The notes under the pieces are model-generated. The model was given only the letters and a program-made list of their open reading frames with translations. It made no database searches and had not been told where the DNA came from. Made by a program: the position numbers and the translations under genes. Shown here piece by piece: positions 1 through 5,944 of a stretch of DNA of 13,479 nt (position 1 is its first letter; every line of letters begins with the position of its first letter). The stretch is taken from NCBI GenBank assembly GCA_019911785.1, contig JAIOJM010000409.1, forward strand, positions 1 to 13,479, written 5' to 3'. This DNA comes from Sulfuricella sp. Its GTDB lineage: Bacteria > Pseudomonadota > Gammaproteobacteria > Burkholderiales > Sulfuricellaceae.

Positions 1-145
1 GCCCTACATCAAACCGGAAATCGCCAGCAACACCGCGATCTTCCCCGACCGCGAGCGGCTGGCCAGATTGGAAATGCTGAAGGACCTCGACCGCAATCAG
101 CGGCGGGTGCTGTCGCGGATGTGGACGGAGATCAAGCTGCGGTAG
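1..145 (+). CDS. 3' end of polyamine ABC transporter substrate-binding protein (PotD/PotF-like), partial
   Basis: Reading from base 2, the frame is open for 47 codons to a TAG at 143-145. It carries the ending PYIKPEIASNTAIFPD followed by a basic, helical tail with RMWTEIK. This resembles the C-terminus of periplasmic spermidine/putrescine-binding proteins (PotD/PotF family), in which the substrate binder delivers polyamine to an ABC importer. Only the last part of the gene is in the window, so the signal peptide and the binding-site aspartates cannot be checked. If it belongs to a pot operon, the other genes lie to the left, because the next gene on the right is unrelated and about 70 bp away. 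The family call rests on a short tail. Confidence 0.72.
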   Translation, partial: PYIKPEIASNTAIFPDRERLARLEMLKDLDRNQRRVLSRMWTEIKLR

Positions 146-214
146 CAAAGCTCTGAAATTCGAAACCTGTCGCCATGTGAATAGTCACTTGGCGAGTTGA
201 GTATTGAGGCGAAC

Positions 215-1372
215 ATGATGAACTCGAAAGCGCTCGATATAGGTTACGCCCACGCCCTAGGGCTGGGAGGCACAATTCTCGCCACCACTGGGCTCATCGC
301 TTGGCGTCTTGGGCCGGACTTTCAGCTGCTTTGGATGGCGCCGTGGGCTCCCCTGTCGATTCTCGCGGTTGGACTGTATTTCACCATCCAAACAATTCAT
401 TATGCGGTCCGCACCGGCTTTCATTGGCCACTCAACTACGTAGCTCTCCTGGCAGCGGTTTACGCACCATTTGCGTTGGAGAATTGGGGCATACCCGTCA
501 CTGCGGGCTTGATGATAATCAAATATCGCCCTGGAATCATTCTTTCCCTCGGCTATGGCAGTTTATGCGTGTGCGTTTCTGCCTATTGGTTCGTTTTCGG
601 GAGATTCACTGCACCTAAGGCTACCAGACGTTGGAGGGACTCCCTATTGCTGTTCGGGGCCCTTGTCCTTACAACCGTGCTCGTCTGGCTCGTAGTGCGG
701 CCCAGCCTTCCTCCGTGGGTTTCACATAAGGTTCTTGTGTTGCAGGAAGCGGCACGCCACGGCGATCTTAACGCCGTGAAATTGGCGATTGAATCCGGCG
801 TCAACCCGAGAGCAAAGGACCGGGTAGGTTGGGATTCGCTGATGTGGGCCGTATCCAAGGAACGTACGGAGGTAGTGGCGTACCTGCTTGACCATGGCGC
901 TGATCCAAATGCCCGCGAGTACAGCAGGCCAACCGATGGAGACACATTGATCTGGAGAGATCCAGACGACCCTTCTCGTGGTGGCTTCGCGTCCGGGTCC
1001 ACCGTGATGGATATAGCGATCGCCCGAGCAAATCCCGAGATCGTCAGAATGCTGATCGAAAAGGGTGCCAATCTTCGTGACATTGATGTTTGTCGGGTGT
1101 GGACGCATCAAGTGTTGAAGGTGCTGCTGGAGAAGGGCGGGGTGACGGGTGCGACGGCGGGGCGAACTTCGGTTTACGCGACAGCGGGGCTGAATTGTGC
1201 GCTTTCACGGTTCGCCTGTAGCGGAGAATTGGAAAGCGTCAAGTTGTTATTGGATCATGGTGCGGGTCCCGATCAGCTCGACCCCAATATTCAGGAACCG
1301 CAGAAGTGCCCAGCCGGTATTGGGTACGAAGAAATAAGAGAATTGTCGACACGACGGGAAGTTGGCCGATAG
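215..1372 (+). CDS. Membrane-anchored ankyrin-repeat protein, function unknown
   Basis: About 385 residues. The N-terminal half has roughly five hydrophobic segments (about residues 15-32, 38-63, 71-89, 108-129 and 143-160), and the C-terminal half has degenerate ankyrin repeats. Clear repeat cores are LQEAARHGDLNAVKLAIESG, WDSLMWAVSKERTEVVAYLL with DHGADPNA, MDIAIARANPEIVRMLIEKG and LESVKLLLDHGA. Ankyrin repeats normally mediate protein-protein contacts, so the soluble half probably binds a partner next to the membrane. I do not recognise the membrane part. ATG 215 (or 218) is preferred because GAGG at 206-209 is well placed. The upstream in-frame TTG at 197 has only a purine run directly abutting it. 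The stop codon TAG 1370-1372 is also the first bases of a REP-like palindrome, so the original C-terminus may have been altered. No operon partner is visible. Confidence 0.8.
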   Translation: MMNSKALDIGYAHALGLGGTILATTGLIAWRLGPDFQLLWMAPWAPLSILAVGLYFTIQTIHYAVRTGFHWPLNYVALLAAVYAPFALENWGIPVTAGLMIIKYRPGIILSLGYGSLCVCVSAYWFVFGRFTAPKATRRWRDSLLLFGALVLTTVLVWLVVRPSLPPWVSHKVLVLQEAARHGDLNAVKLAIESGVNPRAKDRVGWDSLMWAVSKERTEVVAYLLDHGADPNAREYSRPTDGDTLIWRDPDDPSRGGFASGSTVMDIAIARANPEIVRMLIEKGANLRDIDVCRVWTHQVLKVLLEKGGVTGATAGRTSVYATAGLNCALSRFACSGELESVKLLLDHGAGPDQLDPNIQEPQKCPAGIGYEEIRELSTRREVGR

Positions 1373-1419
1373 GATGCGCTGAAAATCCGGCGCATTACGG
1401 CTTCGTCTAATGCCCTACG
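1370..1419. repeat. REP-like palindromic element overlapping the ankyrin gene stop
   Basis: Several interlocking inverted repeats are visible. ATGCGC (1374-1379) pairs with GCGCAT (1390-1395). GCATTA (1392-1397) pairs with TAATGC (1408-1413) around a small GC stem. The outer TAGG (1370-1373) pairs with CCTA (1414-1417). The look, with CGGCTTCG loops and a GTAGG/CCTAC border, matches dispersed REP-type repeats of proteobacteria. No T-tract follows, so it is not a classical terminator, although it could protect the 3' end of a transcript. Confidence 0.55.
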
Positions 1420-1475
1420 CAAAGTCGCAGAAGAATACATGGAGCTTATGGACGGGCCACGGTCTCGTCATTGCC

Positions 1476-1778
1476 CTACGAGGAATGGGCAGCTTCGGCG
1501 TGCAGCTTGATGCCCAGCGCATGCATGACCTTGAGGATGGTTGCGAAACTCGGATTCCCTTCACCGGATAGTGCCTTGTAGAGGCTTTCACGACCAAGCC
1601 CGGTTTCGCGGGCAAGTTGCGACATGCCCTTGGCGCGGGCAATCGTGCCGAGCGCCTTGGCAATGAATGCCGCATCGTCGCCAGCCTCTTCCAGGCAGGC
1701 TTCCAGATAGAGCGCCATGTCCTCATCGGACTTGAGATGTTCGGCGCTATCCCATTTGCGCAGCTTGATGGTTCCCAT
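1476..1778 (-). CDS. HigA-like addiction-module antidote (HTH antitoxin)
   Basis: A 100-residue protein of the 'putative addiction module antidote' type. An N-terminal helical segment (residues 10-45, SAEHLKSDEDMALYLEACLE onward) is followed by a helix-turn-helix at about 45-75 (GTIARAKGMSQLARETGLG, then RESLYKALSGEGNPSF). A tail at 80-100 (ILKVMHALGIKLHAEA) is typical of the family. Antitoxins of this type bind and neutralise the RelE-fold toxin and repress their own operon through the HTH. The start at 1778 is well supported by AGGAGG at 1783-1788, which overlaps the toxin stop codon (1787-1789). The two genes are 8 nt apart and surely co-transcribed. The toxin-first order is the reverse of most type II modules and is usual for HigBA-like pairs. 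Confidence 0.9.
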   Translation of the reverse strand: MGTIKLRKWDSAEHLKSDEDMALYLEACLEEAGDDAAFIAKALGTIARAKGMSQLARETGLGRESLYKALSGEGNPSFATILKVMHALGIKLHAEAAHSS

Positions 1779-1786
1779 GTTGCCTC

Positions 1787-2077
1787 CTACAGTTGCCGCG
1801 CAATCTCCAGCGCGGTTTTGATGTCCCTGGACTGGGTGGACTTGTCGCCGCCCGCCAGCAGGATCACGATTTCCATGCCGCGCTGCGCAAAATACACGCG
1901 ATAGCCCGGCCCGTAATGAATCCTCATTTCCGAAACGCCTTCACCCACCGGTTCGCAGTCTCCAAAGTTGCCGTCTTCGGCCCGGTCGATGCGGGCCTGA
2001 ATTCGCCGCATGGCCTGTTTGTCCCGCAGACCGGCAAACCAGTCGTCAAAAACTTCGGTGGTATGAATGGTCTTCAT
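1787..2077 (-). CDS. HigB-like / RelE-superfamily toxin (addiction module killer protein)
   Basis: A 96-residue protein with the family signature around residues 49-94: SEMRIHYGPGYRVYF, then ILLAGGDKSTQSRDIKTA. Conserved basic positions include R52, R60 and K79. Relatives are mRNA interferases that cut translated mRNA on the ribosome or otherwise block growth. The length is normal and all family blocks are present, so the gene looks intact. Start: ATG 2075-2077 gives the usual family N-terminus (MKTIHTTEVFDDW). An in-frame ATG at 2105-2107 would add ten residues that fall inside the predicted promoter, so I reject it. No Shine-Dalgarno sequence precedes 2077 (the upstream bases read TTTCTCC). 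Together with the promoter position this suggests a leaderless mRNA. The cognate antitoxin follows 8 nt downstream. Confidence 0.9.
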   Translation of the reverse strand: MKTIHTTEVFDDWFAGLRDKQAMRRIQARIDRAEDGNFGDCEPVGEGVSEMRIHYGPGYRVYFAQRGMEIVILLAGGDKSTQSRDIKTALEIARQL

Positions 2078-2083
2078 GGAGAA

Positions 2084-2112
2084 ATTGTAGACTTTGGGAT
2101 ACAGCATATCAA
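2084..2112 (-). promoter_or_regulatory. Sigma-70-type promoter of the toxin-antitoxin pair
   Basis: On the minus strand, TTGATA (2112-2107) and TACAAT (2089-2084) are separated by exactly 17 bp. They match the TTGACA and TATAAT consensus at 4/6 and 5/6 positions. The -10 box ends 6 bp before the toxin ATG (2077-2075), so a start site about 7 nt downstream falls on or next to the A of the start codon. Confidence 0.65.
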
Positions 2113-2144
2113 GGGTTAAAAGGTGTCGGAGTCGAAATTAATTA

Positions 2145-2365
2145 TTAGATCAACGCTTCTAGCCCCTTGCGGTCAAGCAGGTCGAGCAGCTTTGCCGAAG
2201 GGCCGCTCGGATGCTTGTCGCCGATTTCCCACTGCCGCACGGTTGACAGGCTGGTGTTGAGCACCGACGCCAGCACGGCCCGGCTGAGTTTGTAGCGGTC
2301 CCGCAGGGCGCGGTTTCGTGGACGGCGTCCAGGATTCGGCTGCTCCCTTTGGTTTTAGCTGTCAT
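2145..2365 (-). pseudogene. Xre/YiaG-type HTH antitoxin remnant with internal deletion and frameshift
   Basis: From ATG 2363-2365 the frame reads MTAKTKGSSRILDAVHETA, an N-terminus I associate with HTH partners of PF06296-type RelE toxins. It then continues in a different frame as ALRDRYKLSRAVLASVLNTS, LSTVRQWEIGDKHPSG and PSAKLLDLLDRKGLEALI, ending at TAA 2145-2147. That second part is a normal Xre helix-turn-helix and C-terminus. The family normally has about 30-35 residues between the two parts (a KRRMREYDALCLPP-like linker), so a piece is missing at the frame change near 2307-2312. In the first frame translation runs on to 2159 as cysteine-rich nonsense. An AGGGG-type ribosome site lies just upstream. 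The gene overlaps the tail of a toxin remnant, as in intact modules. Confidence 0.72.
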
Positions 2366-2475
2366 GGCAAATCCCCTGTAAAGCCTCACCCTCGATATGG
2401 GCGTCAAGTTCGGAAGAACCAGCGGCTGCCTTTGTTGGTCGCCACCAGGGTGCGCGTGCTTCCGCTCTTGCCCCG
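2355..2475 (-). pseudogene. RelE-like toxin (PF06296 type) remnant
   Basis: Two toxin pieces survive. In one frame (about 2475 down to 2413) the sequence reads RGKSGSTRTLVATNKGSRWF followed by F, closely resembling the central block of PF06296 RelE-like toxins (GKSGGxRTLVATNKGDRWFF), and then hits TGA at 2404-2406. In another frame (about 2411 to 2355) it reads LDAHIEGEALQGICHDS and stops at TAA 2355-2357, like the C-terminus of the same proteins. The segment between them (usually VFGFxKNERxNI and a helix) is missing. The N-terminal half is absent and is replaced by a GC-rich palindrome. The stop lies 8 nt inside the antitoxin remnant, the usual overlap of an intact pair. The family name is from memory of the motif. 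Confidence 0.68.
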
Positions 2476-2505
2476 CCCCTCACCCCTCCCCGAAGGGGCG
2501 AGGGG
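2476..2505. repeat. GC-rich palindrome (REP-like hairpin)
   Basis: A 12-pair stem with one A·C mismatch: 2476-2487 pairs with 2494-2505 around the loop CCCCGA. It lies 17 bp beyond the stop codon of the DHH gene and marks the break point of the toxin remnant. No T-run follows on either strand, so it is more like a dispersed intergenic repeat than an intrinsic terminator. Confidence 0.6.
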
Positions 2506-2521
2506 GCTAATCTGTGGCACC

Positions 2522-3475
2522 TTAACTCCAAGCCGCCCGAAACTGCGCCACAAACTCCTCCAGCTTCGCATCGGGCAGGCAGTTGATCCCGGCCGCCGCC
2601 TTGCGCCCGCCGCCGCTGTCGAAACGCCGGCACAGTTCGTCCGCTCCCGTCGGCGCGGCGAGCGGGGCGCGCACGCTGACGGTGTAGCCCTCCGATCGCC
2701 GCGTCAGAATCGCATGGGCGCGGTTCGGCCGGGACTGCGCCAGGCGATTGCTGAACGAACCGCTGACGCGGCGACTCCAGGGCGCATCGGGCAGGATATA
2801 TAGCGCGCAGGCTTCAGTCTCCATCTCCGGCTGGAGCCCCTCGGCTTTAGCCATATCTTCGGCGTAGCCTTGTTGCAGTTGGCGGAATGCGGGTTCCCCG
2901 GCGATGAAGGCGAAGGGATCGGCATGGCGATGCAGCAGCCGGTACAGCTCGTCGGGGGGGAAATGGAGGTCGGCCAGGGTTTCGCCGTAGCCGTTGTAAT
3001 TGAGACATTCACCCAGGCTCTGCAATGCGTCGAGCTGGTCGGCGCTTAAATGCAGAGGCTCGGCAGCGCGTCGCGCGGCGTCGTGGAGGTTGTCGCCGAA
3101 CGCGCCGACCACCGCCCAGATGCGATACCGGCCTTGCAAGAAACGGTCGACCAGCAGGCTGGTGCAGATGTCCGACGCACGGTCGATATGGGCTTCGAAG
3201 CCCCGATGAGCGGGAATGTCGCCGGGGAAATGATGGTCGAAATAGGCCACCTGAACACCTCGCTCCAGCAGGGCCAGCAGCGCCTCCCGGTTCTTGTCCA
3301 GGGAGATGTCCAGCACGGTGATCTTGTCGCCCGGTTTCGCCACGACCCGCTCAAGTAAGGTAATATCCCTCTTCACTCCGGTAATGAGCCGGCTGTCCAC
3401 GGGATAGGCCAGCCGCAGCTGGTGCAGGGCGCAAATGCCGTCGGCATCGCCATTGAATACGTCGTAATGAGTCAT
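2522..3475 (-). CDS. DHH-family phosphoesterase
   Basis: A 317-residue soluble protein with the DHH layout. Motif I is NGDADG at residues 8-13, motif II VLDIS at 54-58, motif III DHH at 80-82 and motif IV GAFGDN at 124-129. A C-terminal DHHA1-like substrate domain carries SGGGRKAAAGIN at about 287-298. In this superfamily these aspartates and histidines bind two metal ions that hydrolyse phosphodiester bonds (RecJ, NrnA and relatives). The short length and the DHHA1-like tail favour a NrnA-like or oligonucleotide-phosphatase activity over RecJ, but the substrate cannot be read from the sequence. The start at 3475 is fixed because motif I follows within eight residues. There is no strong ribosome site. 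The gene diverges from the VanZ-like gene with only about 30 bp between starts, so their promoters must overlap each other or the coding ends. Confidence 0.88.
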   Translation of the reverse strand: MTHYDVFNGDADGICALHQLRLAYPVDSRLITGVKRDITLLERVVAKPGDKITVLDISLDKNREALLALLERGVQVAYFDHHFPGDIPAHRGFEAHIDRASDICTSLLVDRFLQGRYRIWAVVGAFGDNLHDAARRAAEPLHLSADQLDALQSLGECLNYNGYGETLADLHFPPDELYRLLHRHADPFAFIAGEPAFRQLQQGYAEDMAKAEGLQPEMETEACALYILPDAPWSRRVSGSFSNRLAQSRPNRAHAILTRRSEGYTVSVRAPLAAPTGADELCRRFDSGGGRKAAAGINCLPDAKLEEFVAQFRAAWS

Positions 3476-3505
3476 AAAATTTTGGATCGCGCAGGTCTGC
3501 TGACT

Positions 3506-4756
3506 ATGCTAGCACAGAAAGACAAAGCCTCCAGCGCCAGTCCCATTCTGGCAGCAGCCTACGCCTTGCTGATCGTTTACGGCAGCCTTTACCCGTTCAG
3601 CGGCTGGCTCCCGGCCGAGGGCATGCTGGCCTTCCTGACCGCCCCATGGCCGCGCTACATCATCCGTTCCGACATTATCGCCAACATCCTGATCTACCTG
3701 CCGATGGGCCTGCTCGCCGCGCGTGCACTGCGTTACCGGCTGCGTCCGGCCGCGGCGGTGGTCGCCGCCACCGCGCTGTGCCTGCTGTTGAGCCTTGCCA
3801 TGGAAAGCCTGCAATCCCTGCTGCCGGGAAGGGTTTCCTCGCTCCTCGACCTGCTGCTCAACGGGCTCGGGGGGCTGGGCGGAACGCTGCTGGCGAGGTT
3901 GACCGTCAATCCGCCGGGGCCGCTGCGCAGGCTGGCCGCGCTGCGCCGCGAGTGGTTCCTGCCCGGACGCGCCATGGACCTGGGTTTGGTCGCCCTCGGC
4001 CTGTGGGCGCTTGCGCAGCTCACTCCGCTGCTGCTTTCGCTGGATACCGGCAACCTGCGCAAAGGGCTGCTGCCGCTGTGGACGCCCGGCTTCCCCTTGC
4101 CTTTCAGCTGGCCGCAGCTGGCCGCCTACGCCTGCGCCATTGCCGGTCTGGGTTTGTTCGGTTCTATCCTCACCCGCGCCGAAAAGAACATGGCCCTGCC
4201 ATTCATCGGCTTTGTCAGCGTGGTACTGCTGGTGAAAATCCTGGTGATGGGCCGCTATCTTGCGCTGGAAACGGCGCTTGGCGCCGCCATCGGAATGGTC
4301 CTGACGGTTGTTTTGCGGCCCGCCCCCAAGCCATTCCGGTTTGCCGCAGGTGGCCTGGCCCTGCTGGCCGGATTCGTGCTCGCCGAACTGGAGCCGGCGA
4401 CCGGCGTGATCTTCAAGCCCCTCCAGCCATTCAACTGGATCCCCTTCCAGGGCCAGATGCACAACCTCGCCGGTTTCAGCGAAATCCTTGCGCTGTTCTG
4501 GCCGTTCCTTGCCCTGGGATGCCTGGGCGCTTTCGCCACCAGGCCCAATCGGCGCAGACGGATGGCCTTTATCGGCGGCTTGCTGGTGCTGGCCCTGATG
4601 TTTCTGCTGGAATGGCAGCAGCAAACCATACCCGGACGCAATGCCGACATCACCGATGTCCTGCTGGCACTGGCCGGCTGGTCGCTGCCCTGGTGGTGGC
4701 GCATCCACACCACACGAGGAGAACCGCATGGACAGCCTGGCCGAACTTACCCATAA
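3506..4756 (+). CDS. VanZ-like multi-pass membrane protein with two VanZ-like halves
   Basis: About 416 residues from ATG 3506, strongly hydrophobic with around ten membrane segments. The N-terminal half has VanZ-type marks: YGSLYPFSGW, then DIIANILIYLPMGLLAARAL, then AMESLQSLLPGRVSSLLDLL before a glycine-rich helix. The C-terminal half has a second, weaker set: LQPFNWIPFQGQMHNLAGFS, then LLEWQQQTIPGRNADITDVL. Shared landmarks are E(W/S)xQ, PGR and a following D-hydrophobic stretch. VanZ-domain proteins are membrane proteins linked in some cases to glycopeptide (teicoplanin) tolerance, but most have no known role. Start choice: an in-frame GTG at 3422 and ATG at 3467 lie inside the divergent DHH gene, so 3506 is more likely. 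It has only a weak AGGT upstream. The 3' end overlaps the MazG-like gene by 29 bp. Confidence 0.82.
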   Translation: MLAQKDKASSASPILAAAYALLIVYGSLYPFSGWLPAEGMLAFLTAPWPRYIIRSDIIANILIYLPMGLLAARALRYRLRPAAAVVAATALCLLLSLAMESLQSLLPGRVSSLLDLLLNGLGGLGGTLLARLTVNPPGPLRRLAALRREWFLPGRAMDLGLVALGLWALAQLTPLLLSLDTGNLRKGLLPLWTPGFPLPFSWPQLAAYACAIAGLGLFGSILTRAEKNMALPFIGFVSVVLLVKILVMGRYLALETALGAAIGMVLTVVLRPAPKPFRFAAGGLALLAGFVLAELEPATGVIFKPLQPFNWIPFQGQMHNLAGFSEILALFWPFLALGCLGAFATRPNRRRRMAFIGGLLVLALMFLLEWQQQTIPGRNADITDVLLALAGWSLPWWWRIHTTRGEPHGQPGRTYP

Positions 4757-5081
4757 ACTGCGCAACTTCGCCCGGGAACGCGACTGGGAGCAGTTCCACT
4801 CGCCGAAAAACCTGGCAATGGCGATGATCGTGGAAGCGGCGGAGCTGGTCGAGCATTTCCAGTGGCTCACCGCCGAGCAGAGCCATACGCTCGATGCCGC
4901 CAAGCGCGAGGAAGTGCGCCAGGAAATCGGCGACGTGCTGATCTACCTAACGCGCATCGCCGACCAGCTTGGCATCGACCCGGTTGCCGCCGCGCATGAC
5001 AAGATGGTGATCAATGCCGCAAAATACCCGGCGGAACTTGCCCGTGGCAGCGCTGCCAAATCTATCGAACTCGAAAAATGA
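4728..5081 (+). CDS. MazG-like nucleotide pyrophosphohydrolase
   Basis: A 117-residue all-alpha protein of the MazG/dCTP-pyrophosphatase (RS21-C6-like) type. The metal-binding motif is split over two helices: E36xxE39 (VEAAELVEHFQW) and E66xxD69 (EEVRQEIGDVLIYL). The tail K92M-INAAKYP is also typical of the family. Such enzymes hydrolyse (d)NTPs, often non-canonical ones, to the monophosphate and pyrophosphate, cleaning the nucleotide pool in the cytoplasm. The actual base preference cannot be read here. ATG 4728 is chosen for the AGGAG at 4717-4721. It overlaps the VanZ-like gene by 29 bp in another frame, so the two are translated from one mRNA. The ferredoxin gene follows after 13 bp. Confidence 0.9.
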   Translation: MDSLAELTHKLRNFARERDWEQFHSPKNLAMAMIVEAAELVEHFQWLTAEQSHTLDAAKREEVRQEIGDVLIYLTRIADQLGIDPVAAAHDKMVINAAKYPAELARGSAAKSIELEK

Positions 5082-5094
5082 TAAGGAAATCACC

Positions 5095-5403
5095 ATGAGC
5101 TACTACGAAAAACATGTTTTCTTCTGCACCAACATCCGCGATGACGGCGGCCCCTGCTGCTCCAACCACGGCGCGCAGGAAATGCGCGATTACGCCAAGA
5201 GCCGGATCAAGAAGCTCGACCTCAACGGCAAGGGCAAGATCCGCATCAACAGCGCCGGCTGCCTCGACCGCTGCGGCGAAGGCCCGGTGCTGGTGGTTTA
5301 CCCCGAAGCGGTGTGGTACACCTACGTGGACAAGGAAGACATCGACGAAATCGTCGACCAGCACCTGGTCAACGGCAAGATCGTCGAACGCCTGAAGATT
5401 TGA
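5095..5403 (+). CDS. Thioredoxin-like [2Fe-2S] ferredoxin
   Basis: A 102-residue protein of the thioredoxin-fold 2Fe-2S ferredoxin family. Likely cluster ligands are C11 (VFFCTN), C21 or C22 (GGPCCSNHG), C56 and C60 (SAGCLDRCGEGP). This C-x(9-10)-C ... C-x3-C spacing is characteristic. The protein is cytoplasmic and probably a low-potential electron carrier, but its partner is not indicated. The start at 5095 has AAGGA at 5083-5087. An upstream in-frame start at 5014 would add 27 residues from inside the mazG-like gene and disrupt the normal N-terminus. It is the last gene of the VanZ-MazG-ferredoxin run. A new promoter follows within about 30 bp. Confidence 0.92.
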   Translation: MSYYEKHVFFCTNIRDDGGPCCSNHGAQEMRDYAKSRIKKLDLNGKGKIRINSAGCLDRCGEGPVLVVYPEAVWYTYVDKEDIDEIVDQHLVNGKIVERLKI

Positions 5404-5428
5404 TGCCACTCAAGATCCAGACAGCCAG

Positions 5429-5437
5429 TGTTATACT
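5429..5437 (+). promoter_or_regulatory. Extended -10 promoter for the membrane protein / GGDEF-EAL unit
   Basis: TGTTATACT gives an exact TGn extension followed by TATACT (5/6 of consensus). The hexamer 17 bp upstream is poor, which fits extended -10 promoters. Predicted transcription start is near 5444, giving a leader of about 100 nt before the ATG at 5546. Confidence 0.5.
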
Positions 5438-5494
5438 TTTAAAAACCTCTCAAGACATAACAGTTTAAAATCAAAACACGTCACTACGATCGAG

Positions 5495-5517
5495 GCATTA
5501 TCCTGGCAAGATAATGC
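5495..5517. promoter_or_regulatory. Perfect 8-bp inverted repeat in the leader
   Basis: GCATTATC (5495-5502) and GATAATGC (5510-5517) are exact reverse complements separated by 7 bp. The dyad lies about 50 bp downstream of the predicted transcription start and 28 bp before the ATG at 5546. It could be an operator for a dimeric repressor or an RNA hairpin. It lacks a T-tract and so is not a terminator. Confidence 0.5.
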
Positions 5518-5545
5518 TGCCACTCCGGGAAAGAAGAAACGAAAC

Positions 5546-5944
5546 ATGGGCATCCGCACGTACCGACTAATACTTGGCGCATTGCTTCTGCTGTCGTTGT
5601 ATTTCGATCTTAACTACTTGATGTATTCCCTCATAGTCATCCTGTTCCTGGAGGGCATCACCAACTGGCGCATACCACTTTTAGTCCAAAAAATACGCGG
5701 CACCTCCAGCACTATTGATGAAGCGAATGACAATCTGGCGCCCCTCCATCGTGCTTATCGTTTTAACTTTGAAGCTGAGCGTGCCTGGCGTTTAGTCGTC
5801 GCCTCCATGCTGCTTATCACCTATGTGCTGTTCTACGACCTATTGTGGTTCTTCCCCTGGTTCATGGGGTTCGCCATTTTCGGCGCAGGCGCAAGTGGCG
5901 TCTGTCCGGTACTGGCTGGCATCAAGTGGGCCGGCTTCAAATGA
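5546..5944 (+). CDS. Small inner-membrane protein, DUF2892-like C-terminus
   Basis: A 132-residue protein with hydrophobic segments at about residues 7-36 (probably two short helices or one long hairpin), 87-101 and 103-121. A charged middle at about 40-85 is probably cytoplasmic. The end GAGASGVCPVLAGIKWAGFK resembles the glycine-cysteine-proline motif of DUF2892/YgaP-type membrane domains. No catalytic motif is visible. Its TGA stop overlaps the ATG of the GGDEF-EAL gene (ATGA at 5941-5944), so the two are translationally coupled and may act together, for example as a membrane partner or sensor for the c-di-GMP enzyme. The ribosome site is weak (a purine-rich GGAAAGAAG stretch). The family call is by motif resemblance only. 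Confidence 0.75.
   Translation: MGIRTYRLILGALLLLSLYFDLNYLMYSLIVILFLEGITNWRIPLLVQKIRGTSSTIDEANDNLAPLHRAYRFNFEAERAWRLVVASMLLITYVLFYDLLWFFPWFMGFAIFGAGASGVCPVLAGIKWAGFK

Noticed and set aside
197..214. TTG start at 197 for the ankyrin gene
   Set aside because: No spaced ribosome site precedes it, whereas GAGG lies at a good distance before the ATG codons at 215 and 218.
2476..2505. Intrinsic terminator for the DHH gene
   Set aside because: The stem is strong but no run of T follows on the minus strand, and the shape matches dispersed GC-rich repeats.
3509..4903. Long minus-strand open frame opposite the VanZ-like and MazG-like genes
   Set aside because: The translation is rich in Q, G, R and E with no domain, mirroring the hydrophobic codons of the real gene on the plus strand.
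5404..5545. c-di-GMP riboswitch in the leader upstream of the GGDEF-EAL unit
   Set aside because: I could not find the conserved core of GEMM-type switches (GGCAAA and GACGCAAAGCCT-like blocks). Only a simple inverted repeat is present.
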